Shown here: positions 13,201 to 26,200 of the stretch, in pieces
How the letters are laid out: each line of letters begins with the position of its first letter
Numbering within the stretch: position 1 is the first letter of the stretch
DNA from: Misgurnus anguillicaudatus
Taxonomy: Eukaryota > Chordata > Actinopteri > Cypriniformes > Cobitidae
Length of the DNA stretch: 64,000 nt
Assembly (NCBI RefSeq): GCF_027580225.2
Contig: NC_073340.2
Location: 20,034,001 to 20,098,000 of the forward strand
Reading direction: 5' to 3'
Program-made: the position numbers and the translations under genes
The notes under the pieces: model-generated
Seen by the model: the letters and a program-made list of their open reading frames with translations, nothing else
The model's database searches: none
What the model was told of the DNA's origin: nothing

Positions 13201-16200
13201 GGGGCTATTTTCGGCTGCTGCGCAATATTATTGCGTCTCCTGCAGCCATGTTACGGCAGAAAAGTCCTTGATTATTACACCAGAATGAGAGTCCTAGCCA
13301 TGTCTGCCTGGAAAATTGCAACTTTTAATTTTCCATCAGTCTTAATACACGATGTAACTACAGAAGAATCAAGTTTTAAATAAGAAAAATATTGCAACGC
13401 TTTGGTTATTTTTTGTGCGATGCTAATGGTCTAATCAGATTCAATGGATTATGCTAAGCTATGCTAAAAGTGGCACCGGCAGACCCGGAGATTAGCTAAA
13501 TGGATTCCAAAAAGGTAAAAAAGTGTCCCTTTAGCTGCAAAAATTGCAGTCTGTGCGTTTGACCGTGGCTGTGCATTCGACCGTGCGCATACATTCGCAA
13601 ACACGTAAAAAGACAGACTAGATTCTTGGCTATAGGCCAACTTTATTAAAGCATACTTTAAGTGTTTTAATTTTTATCCTAAATGTATAAAAGTACAATT
13701 ATGATCAAATATCAGTCACAAATAGCATCAAGTGATTTTAAATGAGGAAAAAAGAGAAGACAGCAAGATTAAACAAAGAAAAGGTGTGAAAGAGACCTAT
13801 ATTGAGAGTGAGGAAAAACTGAGAAAAAGAAAGATCTTGAGAGGAAAATAGTAGATATAATAAGACATAATAAGCAAGACTTGTAGTAGGATAAGCAAGA
13901 TACAGACCAATAGAGAGAAAGAGGCACATATGTTGCCCATATTAAATGGCTGGACTAAATGTGAACCAATACTAGTAGTGAATCCACTGCACTTTTTGCT
14001 TTGCCACCCCCTCTGTCTTCAAAGCATTCGATGGGATAACGCTGAACCTTGTAAAAACACAAAGCTATATTTAGTACTGATACCAGGGAAAAGAAATCAT
14101 ATCATATGCTTTCATTTTCTAGCAGCTTTGGTCTCAACGTGCTTTAGACATTCTTTACAACTCAGAAAACATCTGAAGGTCTTTTATAAAGTAAATCTCT
14201 GTCTCTCTTCTGAAGGGCCGTTACCGTCAGTGGTGTAAAGCCGCAGATGTTAAAGAGAGATCTCACACGCATACGGATAAAAGCTGCGAACATGAATGAC
14301 TGACAGGTTTATCATATGATGATAAATGAAAAAGTTTGTGCCACCTATCAAATGTGACTGGAGGAAACGTGCAAACTTTAAGTGCTGTCTTAAGAGAGCA
14401 ACAACAGCATAATAAAATACTTAACATTGGTAGATAGTAGTTTAGTTTGAGACCCAGACAGTAGCTCACAGTGACAGCACAAGTTGAGAAGAACAAATGA
14501 TGAGTAAAACTGATTCTGATTGGTTAATTATGTCATCCATCAGTCTAATATTCCTGAATAACCACAACACACCTAATAATTTAACACCACTCATCTTCTC
14601 CATGTTCTCCTTAAATAGTTCACGAGAAAGTTTCACTGTGGGTTCACACCAGACGCGAGTTCAACGATTTGCGCGAGTAGATTACACACAAAGTCAATGC
14701 AAAGATGCAATCAGATGCGTCCTCGCGTGGGGCGAAGCGAATGACGCGAAATGGGTGGCGCGTTTGCCGCGAAAACACACTATTCGCATCTTCGGCCAAG
14801 GTGAAAATATTCAACTCAAGCGAAAAAATTGCATGATACGAAGTTAAATAACGCAAGCAATCTAGAGGGAGTAACGCGATGCCCCGCATTTGGTGTACGT
14901 AGCATTAAGGGGGTTGCACACCGGACGCGCAGCTCAGCGCCGCATCGAGACGCATCTAGGACAACTCGGAGGTATCATACACCGGAAGTGCACATTAAAT
15001 AGGGTGAGTGCAGTCAGATAGCGTCTACTTCAAAATGCAAAATATCCGTTAGCCGCCAATGATAATCGTTATTGATTTGGGAGAAATATGATGTTATTTA
15101 ATGTTAAACTATGTGAATGGCGCCCTCTGGCGTGACAGGGATTTGAGCAACTTCCTGGGTCGTAGCTGGGCGCCGCGAACCTTTATTTACCCGTTTTAGC
15201 TCTGTGGATTACTTCTTTAAAGGATGAATGCACTTTTTAAAGTCAGAAGCTGTTCCTTGATTCCTGTTTTCTACCATTATAAAGCTTGGAAAAGCAAGGC
15301 CATTTACTTAAATAACCCGAAATGTGTTTGTCTGATGCTGTCTTGGATTGCTTGAGGGTGAGTAAATCATGGGGAAATTTTGATATTTGGCTGAAGTATC
15401 CATTTAAGCTTGTCCCACACCGGTGTGCGACAGGCTTTAGGGCAGAGATACCTCCTTTAGATTTAAAGGTCCCGTTCTTTCAGTGTTTTTGAAGCTTTGA
15501 TTGTGTTTACATTGAGCAATATAACATGTGTTTTTAACATAACATGTTTTTACACAATTTACTTATCCGTATAACGCTGTTTTCACTGTTCTCAAAACGG
15601 GCTGATGTCTTCCTTGTTCTATGAAGTCCCTACTTCAGAAATACGTAATGATTTCTGATTGTTTAGTTTGTTTAGTGTGTTGTGATTTGATAGCAGCTTA
15701 GCTTGCCGTTAGCTTAGCTTGCCGTTAGCTTAGCTGGCGACTGACGTATTCTTGTGGGTGGAGTTTAGTCAAAAAACTGTTCTATTGACTTCATTAAAGC
15801 AGGAAGTAGAGGGCTGTAGTTCAAACCGACCGATCGCTTTGAAAGGCGAATTCTGTTAAAGAAAATATATCGACTGGCAGTGAACTTTAAGCTTTATCAT
15901 TTTACAGGTATTACTTATGCTATTATAGCAAGATTACACACTTACTAGGGTTCAAAAAAATTAGAATAGAAAGAACATGACCTTTAATAGACAATGTAAC
16001 TTGTCTGTATCTTATAAATAAGCATGCCTCCACATGTGTGCACATACATTACACACAAAGTCTCTGTAAAAACGTATTGCTATTGATGTAATCCTGCTAT
16101 CTTTACTGTAACATCAGGAATAAGAAAGAAATTTAGCACATATGCGAGGTATTGTCTAGTTCTAGCTGATACTTTAAAAACAAACCGGTGCCCTTTAAAC

Positions 16201-19200
16201 AACACGTGCAGGTCCAGAGCATCACACAAGACAGCAGCTTCACCTCACACTAATTTTAGCACTGACTCTGTCCAGTAGAGGGAGCAAAACATCAAAATGG
16301 CCATTAGAGATATTAAGAGCTGTTTCATTCTGACTTCTTATAAAATTCTTGCACAACCATGTAACAGTGCAACCTTTGCAGATGTTCAAAGTTTAAATGT
16401 ATTTCATAACAAGAATCATTTTAAAACATACAGAGTCTCTTATTTGTTCCTATTGGTTAACATTCAGAAAAATAAGCAAAACTTGGAGAAACACTGAGCA
16501 CAACGTAACCAAGTCACGAAACACTGCTGTGAGAGAAAACTAAGATTAGGCTATTTCCTGAGCAGACACAGACATTGTGTAACCTTTTAGTCAAACTGGG
16601 TGAGTAATAAAAATCAGCTAATCACACTGGTGAAAATTACACATGCTTTTAACACGTAACAGCATTAGGGCACAATTACTTACAAGCGATTAATGAGGAG
16701 CAGGGCAGAACGGGAGACTTAGGAAAAGGGAAAGTGCGAGATAATTTTTCTGTGAAACTTTGTTTGCCTGCCATATTTCTCTAAATTCAAGCCAATGAGG
16801 CTGTTGGGCCAAAAGCTGATGAGACAAACAGCCTGTGACCGCCTCATCTACACTCTGATGTGAATGTGTGAATTAAACTTGAAACTTGTTCTTTGACCCA
16901 TCCAGGCAATGACTGAATGTTTGACAGTTTACTGCGTGTAATATGTTCTGCGGTCCAAAGCCATGCCTGATTTCTAAATATAACACGAATACTGCCATGA
17001 AAACATCAGTGTGTACATTTCACATCATGAAAGGACACAGTCACTGGTGCAAACTGCCCTTGATACATGTACACAGAAAGGCAAACATGAAGACATGTAA
17101 ACTTACAGCCAAGGTAACGTATACTGGAAATGTATCTGTTAGCTAAACAACCATTAAAACATAAGTCGGATCATTCATGCATCACCATATAGAAGTGTAA
17201 TCTCCCAGAAATACAAACGTACGCCTATACCCTCGAAAAGACCAGAAGAAGGAGAAAAGGAAGGAAAAACGGATCCCTCGCTCCAAAAATAAAACAGATA
17301 TTTAGTTTGGCACAGGCTATGTTTTAGCTTCTGATGGTAATGACATTATAACTGCGCTACTGGACAAACCCTCATAAATAAGATCTGTGGTTTCCAGACA
17401 GATAAAATGCAAGAAAGAGTACGTTACAAACACATCCTGTCTTAGAGCCAAACGCAGCGCTGTAACAAACACCTCACACAAATCGCCAAGTTTTTTAATG
17501 CACTTTTTAATGTGTAAAGAGGCTGATTCGCTGAAAATCAAACCACTTTTCTTCATCAAAACTATAGCTTCTTTTCTCTGAAATAAAAGGGATGAGCACC
17601 TCCCTTAGGGAAAATCAGATCCATTATTCTGTGTTTCACTGGGCTTAAAATATCTACCTGTGGCTGAACTTAGCCTGGCTGTTTTCTTTAAGTGATTTAT
17701 TACTACACTGGAAATTAAAATATGCACTGTGTACTCTGGTGTTTAAAACAACATATATGCTCTTTTATTATTTGGAGCATCACTTCAATGAAGTTATCTA
17801 TTTAACTATATTAGAATGCAAAATGAGATGATGTCTTTACCTATTTTAATATGTGCAAATAATGAAACATTAAACAAAGGTTAAGTTGCAAGTTACAAAA
17901 ATCATGATTGAATACACAAGTACATCTTTGTACCTAACATATTAGAACCTCAGACAGAGGTACATATTGGTACCAAAAAGTGAATATTAGTAGGCTACCT
18001 CAAAGGTACATACAGGTACCAAATAAGCATGTGCCAGTTTTCGGTTTCAAGGTAAACCATGGTTTTAAATAGTCAATGTTCTCCAACAACAACAACAACA
18101 AAAATCTGTGACACCGTTTCCAAGGTATGAGCTTTGTTTACACAAAATTCATTACAGTTTTTTACAGACGCTAGGACACATTTCTCAATACTTAGGTTAC
18201 TTTTGCGAAACTCTTCACACAGTTCTCCTAACAAACTTTCAGCTTGGCAAAGTAGTTCATTTCACATTCAAAATGCACTACAACTACCAAAACACTTTAT
18301 TCAGGTCTCATTCTTCCAGAACACTAGCAAAAGTTGACAGCCGACAAACACACTTTGTCACCCAGAAAACAATGACCTAAAAAACACTAACAACATGTAG
18401 CATTATACAATGTTTTCTTGTGTAAAACAAGGACACATCTTTGTTTATAATTCAATGCAATATATGTTACTGGAATAGATCAGACATGAAGCAGAATTCT
18501 TCAATATTTTATGTAGTTTATTTTTAATTTATTTTTAATGAGTAATTCCAAAATACAAGAATTTGTATACACACCATCCACTGTTACAGATACAATAGTA
18601 ATGCTAATCTACTTGGTCTTCTCCATTTGGCCAATTATTTTTATAGCATTTAATTTTAAATGTCTTAATCAGTTTTGTATTATGTTATAGTTGTGAACAT
18701 AAGTTTAACAGTTTTGAAAACAGTATGTAAGCATGTGCAAATTGGCATGTATGTAAAAAAAAGTTTTGGCAGTTGTGTCTGAGTGAGATAAGAATTCATG
18801 AAATTTGAGAGATGTAGTGATTGAATGCTTTTTGTGTCAACGCAAAAATAATTGATCCTTAGTTTAGCCCACATTGACTTCTGTTGTGCTCACTGTGTGA
18901 AGAGTTTTGCAAAAGTGACCTAAGTATTGAGAAATGTGTCCTAGCATCTGTAAAAACTGTAAATCATTAAGTCATGTAATTAATTTGATCTTTAAATTTA
19001 ACTCTCTTGAAAAGTTGCCCGTCAGCATATTTTGTGAATTTCACAAGTTTCACAAAATGCCTTACAGGAAAATTTTCTTCTAAAAATATATAATCATACA
19101 AATATATCAAATGAAAGAACCTTTCATAAACGAAACGTGAAAAAAACATTTCATCCTATTTATTTTTTTTCTCTGCTCATAAACTCTCAAATATGGGTAT

Positions 19201-22200
19201 TTTTCTTTAAAAATACAACATTTTTAGCCAAAAGCTAAAATAATTGCATTTTTGTGAAGGAATTTTTTTAGAGATCAGATTCAGGATGATTATCAAAACA
19301 TACACAGAGTTTAAAATGAGTAAATAACGTTTTGGCTTCAGTTTTTTCATTAATTGGGTAAGTGGATAATCGCGGTATTGCAGATTAACATCAAAAATTT
19401 TCCAGAAACATATATATACAATTTTTTTATCGAAAGAATGCTTTAATTTGAAGGCGTTTTTATCTTGCATACATAGTGTATGTTGCTTAATCTATGTTGT
19501 GTCCAGTTGAAAAGTTCTTGTTTGTATATGCAGACATTTGAAAATAACACATTTTAGTGTCGCAATGGCAATACCGCAACATTTTTAATGGTACATATAA
19601 CAATCTTTTTAAAGGGTACTGGCCCAATGTATAGTAGAAAACCCTACACTCTAAAAAAAAGCTTGGTTATTTTCAACTCAGCATTGGGTCAAAAAATATC
19701 ATGAGAAAAGTGGTGTTAGGGTTTATAATCTGGTTTTGAGTATAATCTGATCTACAGGAAGGGCAATTTAGCATATTAAAGAATTCTTGGTTAGACACTC
19801 TTCATAAAAGTTCATTATATAAACACATTCAAAGGCACACTCATATGCTGTGTACAGTATTAATAAACAAATAGTAAAGGAATGATGCAATGTAGCTGCA
19901 CAAGCTACAATATAAGAGAGGTAATAAAACAATGACTGCAATATTCAAACATTACAAATATTACATCAGGAAATGTTTTTTAATGGATGGGAAGTAATAA
20001 AAAACATGTAATATTGATTCAAGAGTTCTACTCTAAGAGTTCAAGAGGATGTGGGAAGACACGGCTATTCAAGGGCAACAGAAAGGATCCAGTAATACAA
20101 TGCTACAGTAGATGTATTTTTACAGTTTCCTGTCAGTAGCAGGGGAACTACTGTACATGGCTGTGCTGAAGTGAATACATTTTAGAGCAGCGTGTTTTCT
20201 GAGCAAATGTTCAGCTGCAGTGGTGCGAATGAGGACAGAGGTGTTCTCAAGCCATGAACTCTTAAAACCAGCAAGTGCTGGCCCAGTGTGATCAAGTTTA
20301 CTTTGGGATCCATGAGCTGGCGAATGATTTCAGTTCATACTATGTCTACCAATGAGGCGACCAATAATGCATAATCGCTCCAGTGGCTTGAGCTCTAAAC
20401 AGCTGTAACCCTGAGACTTCACCAATGGGTTGTAGAATATCAAAATCATGACATTTGCACATAAAGCAAAACTGTATACATACAGTAAGAAACAACTGAT
20501 TTTTTTATGTTTAAACTAAAAACCCAGAGACCAGAATATTATAAGCTGTCTATTTAGGAAACATACGTAAGATATTTGCAAATAAAGTAATTTTATTTTA
20601 GACAGACAGGGAAAATAAACTGTCTGAAGTATCTCTGCAATGTGTCAAAAATAGAAACAGGGAGTCCACCGAGCCGTGATGCGCCGAAATAGACGCTTCC
20701 AGTGTAGACAGCTTAATTGATTATAATGGGAGCGATTTAGTTTTGACACGTCACATCTGGTGTACACTCGTGAGAAGTCTTTGTAAACCCATTTTTTAAG
20801 GTATTGACACAGATGTGTACATAACATATATAAAAATAATTTTACCTTTAAATATTTGACGAGTTTCTGGATTTGCCAGTACTCGGTAGGCAGGTTGGTG
20901 GTGGTCTCCGCACGTCTGTCTGGCTGTTCTTCATCCTCCTCACCCTCTGATGAACTCTCAATGAAATCATCAGCTTCTCCTGGGGTCTTACTGTGCACAC
21001 AAACACATATGAACCCATTAGACACATTCGCATTCAATCTGGCCCACATTTTCAGACGCACGCTGTGAGAAGTATTTTCTCAAGGTTGAACTGAGAAATA
21101 TTCATAACTGGATGTTACAGAAAAAACTTTTATTAATAAACAGAGCTTAACACGCCAAATATAAAGTAAATCTGAAGAGAGTCAGAGCAGGTGTATGCCA
21201 AACCACAACAGGCCCTTTTCTCAAAGCACTGGTAGAAACCACTGTAGAATGAATTATTGCTCTCTAAAAAGGCCTTTGTGTCAAAACCCTATCTTCCTGT
21301 CAAACTCAGGGGTCTATTTAATGTGCCATCTTAAGCAGTGGCTTCAAATTAAACAGCAGGGAGATAGACAGAACAGAGCTCTACAATGAAATGACGATGA
21401 CTGGAGCGGTCATCAGAGTGATTTCGATCTCTACACACGCATGCACAAACGCAGATGGCCGTTAAAGCGGGTCAGGCTACTGAAATGAAAGTTCAGTGAA
21501 ACGAGTCGTGAAACTCTGCACACACAAAAAAGGCCAGAGGGACTTGGATATGTTTTCCAGGGGATAACGCAATTGCCGGACACCAGTTAACTCTTTGTAC
21601 TTCATGCCATGATAAACACTTACAGTGTTGTACTGCAAGCGTGCCCGATTCAGATCTGATGCTCTTAAGCACGTCGCACAGTCTCCCGCGAGTGATGCTG
21701 ATTTAAAAAGGCTCTATTAGCAGACAAAAAAACCTGTGGCTACACCCGGCTGGATTGTGTACTCTGGCAGGCTGCGTTATGGGGACAGCTGGAGTCTCCA
21801 CTCTCCATCGCCAAACAGACAGAGAGGAGTCAAAGAGAGAAGAGGGTTATCAGGCCAAACAGAAACGGTTATTACAGACCACTACTCCCAGAAGCACCAG
21901 AGAACCACGTCGTCTGCACACCAACCTGAACGGTTGCTTCATCCGTGTCTTATTAAGGGTTATAAAATGAAAACTCTTTTACAGATGATATTGCTTTTAT
22001 TTCCAATTCAGCGATTGCATATATATGTTTGGCTGGAAGATCAAATGGTTATTCAATTATGCGTGTGCCTTGGAGAGGGTTACTGCAATGGTTAGGATTC
22101 GTACCTTAGAAGAAACACAGTACCGCACATACAATGAAAAAGCTTTTTGTGCAGTAGGATTATGGTAACATACATTTTTTGAGAGGACCGGCAGCCTGGC

Positions 22201-23129
22201 ATAGACGATTCGGAGAAATTAGCTCTTTTTTTGTTCTCTGATGCTGGTGACTTTGTGCCGTATGCCAAGGCCTTCTTGCTTTCTACACTTTTCACAGACA
22301 TCTTCTCCTCCACCTTACTGAAAAATAAGACATCAATTAACACAGTTATACATTTGAACCCTTATGTGTTGTTGGAGATGTTTTCATCCACTAGAGAGTT
22401 TTTTTACTCTTCATTTGGCCACAACTTTCTCTCTATTTCAGCAAATTGAATGATTTTTGGTGACAAATCTTATATTTACATATATTTTAAGAAAATGCTT
22501 TGAAATTTTTCAAAAACTCAACGATATACCGTAGGCAAATGTACTACTCTTTCGTGTTGTTAGTGGATGAAAACATCCACTAAATTCAACGGCTATAAAA
22601 ATGTATCAGATGAATATTCATAAATCTGTTAATCAACCTCAGACCTGATCAAAACTACCAAATCTTCACAGAAATTTTATGATTTTAACTCTTCAATTGC
22701 CAAGTTCATAAGTGGTGTCACTGATTTGGGGAAAAAACACACACAAAATGACTGATTTTCAATATAAAAAGGGTTGTAAACTAGATTTTTGTTTACCTTG
22801 TTCAGTCTTGGAAATTTTATGGCTTTTTAGTTTTTGTGTAGCATCAGTTTTTATTTTTTTTCCCCCTCATTTATTGTTAGTGGCTGTTTTTGCCCCATTG
22901 ACTTTCATTATAACAACATTTTTTGAATGCAGAGCTATGACACCTTCTTATCATGAATTTTTGAATGGTGGTGTTTTTTCCTTTTGCTAAGAGGTCAAAT
23001 TTGTAACTTTTACTGTTGATCACCATGGGGCACTATTAACCCTTTAGTAGGCCTATGCAATAACAGAGCTTAATTTCTGGCTTGTACATTGAGTTATATG
23101 GAGTATAACTCCATAATAAAAGCATATAT

Positions 23130-23201
<72 letters not shown>

Positions 23202-26200
23202 TAAAATCATGGAATTTTTGTGAAGATTTGGTAGTTTTGATCAGTAATGAGGTTGATTAACAGATTAATGAAAAAAATTTTGGAAAAAATATTCATCTAA
23301 TACATTTTATAGCCATTGAATTTAGGGGATGTTTTCATCCACTAACAACATGAGAGGGTAGTAAATACAAATCATATGATTGTGACTTATCAATACGTTC
23401 TTTATGCCAAACCACGACTGCACCAATTAACACCTGCAGGAGAAGATGTCCTGATATATAAGCCACATAATTTTTTTAATCTCTTAAAGTGTGAGTGCTT
23501 CAACAAACCACACGCACACCAGCACACACTGACTAAACCCGTGTCAACAGCCTGCCACATACATGGCACTTGGGTGTATTTTTGGGGACATCCAGTGGGA
23601 TTTTGAATTATCACTTACTCGTAAGGAGATGTGAGGCCGAGGTTCTTCCATTTTAAAGACGGTTCAAATTTCTTCATCTTACTGCCTGGCTTGTTTTGCA
23701 CAAGCTGTTGTCTCGACTTCTCGGGCGCAGTCTTCTCCCGACGGTCCTGGGACCTCAGGGTTTGGCCTGTTTTTTCTCCATCAACTGTTTCCACATGTTG
23801 AATCTCTTTAGATGGCACATCATGAATGGCAGAGTCCTTATAAAGGAAGCGGATAGAATAGAAAGAAGATGGTCAGGAAATGGGCCTCTCTCAATTTTCA
23901 CCAAAAAGCAAAGACTATTGTTACTGTAAATAACCCCTTCTTCTGAATCTCTGTTCATTTAACTTTTCAGCGCATGAACTTACTCTCAACTTACTGTGAC
24001 ATATTTTCCATTCTATAATATTATGTTGTTTCCTTATTGCTTTATAAGGAAGACATCTCTGTGCTAGCTTAGTTTTCTCATTCTAATAAGGAGACATATA
24101 AAACTCACTTATGAGTTTTAACTGACATATAAATCTCACTTATGAATCTGTATCCCTGAGCATTTATATAACACAGTTTTCTTCAAGGTCACTGCCAGAA
24201 AAACAATTCAGCCTTTGAGTTATGAGAATAAATAGAAACATGTTTTCAAAAGTCTGTTAATTGCCTCTATACAATATAAGAGGTTTATTGTTTCTGTACA
24301 TTTTTTATGAAGTGCAGGCTGGCACACACTGAGAAGAGCCTTTGTGGCAAAGCAACGCAGCATTATTTTTTGAAATTCTGAAGGACTCCATCGAGAGGCT
24401 CAACAGGACACTTATGAATGTTTGTAGTCATAGGCACCTGCTATGCACAATATAGCCTGTTTAACTATGGGCCCTTCAGTAGCTTCATCTTTTTAAGAGA
24501 TGTATGGCAAGGGAAAAACAGAAGGAGAGAGAAAAATGAAGCAGAATACTGGCAACATTACTCGAGGGAAAAAGCTTTAAATATGGCACAAGAGACAGCT
24601 GAGCTAAGCACACCTTGTCCCATTCATGGGCTTGTTTGCAGTAAAAGGCCAGAGGTACGATCAGCCAAAGTTACAGTATATCCTTTTCCCCATACCACTC
24701 CACCCTGCTTCAAAATGATAATTAAAGTAATAAACCTGTACAACTCTGTCCAATAACACTCTAATATATCACTAAACAAGCCAAACCCAAGCACTAAGTA
24801 AACCTCAAACTACTGTAACATCCAGCCAGGCTTAGAAATTAAGCAGGTATGAAGGAAAATGCCCAAAAACCTTGCTGTATAATTTAATGTAATATTGCCA
24901 TGATAATTTTACTATTACTTGATTTTATAGACATTTTAAATTCAGAAGTCATAAATGGATGACACTGTGTTTTTGTGTGATCAACACATGTAAATATAAA
25001 ATAAATATTAAAACGATGCCCTCATAAAGTAAAGGAATGCCCCTAATGATTACTTTGATAAAGAAACAGAGAATATGTGAATAAATAAAAACATGTTTAG
25101 TATGATATTAGTACACAGTGTTGGGGGTAACGCATTACAAGTAACACGCAATTACGTAATAATATTACTTTTCTGAAGTAACGAGTAAAGTAACGCATTA
25201 CTTTATAAATTTACAGGTTAATATTTGAGTTACTTTTTTTAAAAAGTCATGTGAGTTACTTTTCAGTTTAATTAATTTGATTTAAAAATAAAATAATGTA
25301 CTGAATTAAACTGAACATATTAACGTAGAATTACGCACTCTGTGCGCCTGTGCGGGAACAGTTTGAGTCAGAAACTGAGATGGCAGGCCAGAGCTTGAAA
25401 TTTTTGCGATCACCTGTTTATAATTTTTTAAAAGCACCTGCAAGGCCTGAAAGAGATCAAGCCTCAGCCAAGTAATAAAAAGTAACTTAAAAGTAACTTA
25501 AAAGTAACGTAAGCATTACTTTCCATGAAAAGTAACTAAGTAACGCAATTAGTTACTTTTTTGGGGAGTAACTTAATATTGTAATGCATTACTTTAAAAA
25601 AGTAACTTTCCCCAACACTGATAGTACATCAAAGGTAAACATTGTTATTTCAAAGATGTGTACCTAAATGGTGCATGTTAGGGCCTTTTTAAAGAGTCCC
25701 TATTACGTTGCTAAAAACAACGTTATTTTGTGTATTTGATGTAATACAATGTGTTCGCATGGTTTATGGTTAAAAAAATACATTTTTTTTACCACATTTC
25801 GTACATTATTGTTGCTCCTCTATGCCCTGCCTCCCTGAAACACGTTGATTTTGAAGCTCATCGATCTGAAAGCGCAGTGTCTTCCGATTGGCCAGCTAAC
25901 CTGTATCTTGTGATTGGCCTGAATACCTCTGACATGAGCCAGAAATGTGACGCTCCTTACCATGTTTTAAAGATTAGCTCGCAATGCTGACAGAAGTTAA
26001 TATCCTCTTTACTACTTTATCAATAAAAGACAAATCTGATCTAGAAAATGCAGATGGCCAAGCTAATCAATCTACTTTGCCAGCGAGGCTTAAGCAGGAT
26101 GTAACAGACAGGTAAGGATACTAAAACATAAAACCATTTGTGATCGTAGAAATGACAAACAAGCGTTACTCTAAACTTGCGTTTGAATCAGGGTTTAGTC

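Larger units (their letters stand above)
10341..13525. mobile_element. Foldback element interrupted by later insertions
   Basis: The left arm (10385-10567) is matched in reverse by 13325-13525: CCGATCTCCGGGTCTG, CTGATTAGACCATTAGCATC and ATTTAAAACTTGA are shared. Its centre, 13075-13300, is itself a hairpin: GCTGTAACATGGCTGCAGGAG pairs with CTCCTGCAGCCATGTTACGG. One arm is split by the 2.5-kb insertion described next. Confidence 0.75.
10001..13638. mobile_element. Outermost element of a nested transposon cluster
   Basis: The left end AGGCCGAAGTATAGTCCATTATTTACGTGT and the right end TACGTGTTTGCG/GGCCTATAGCCAAG (reverse complement) are imperfect inverted repeats. Their resemblance is partial, so this outermost level is the least certain. 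Everything to 13638 lies between them. Confidence 0.45.

Noticed and set aside
20645..21061. Long minus-strand frame treated as one gene
   Set aside because: Only 20846-20990 is coding (odad2 exon 8); the rest is intron read through without a stop.
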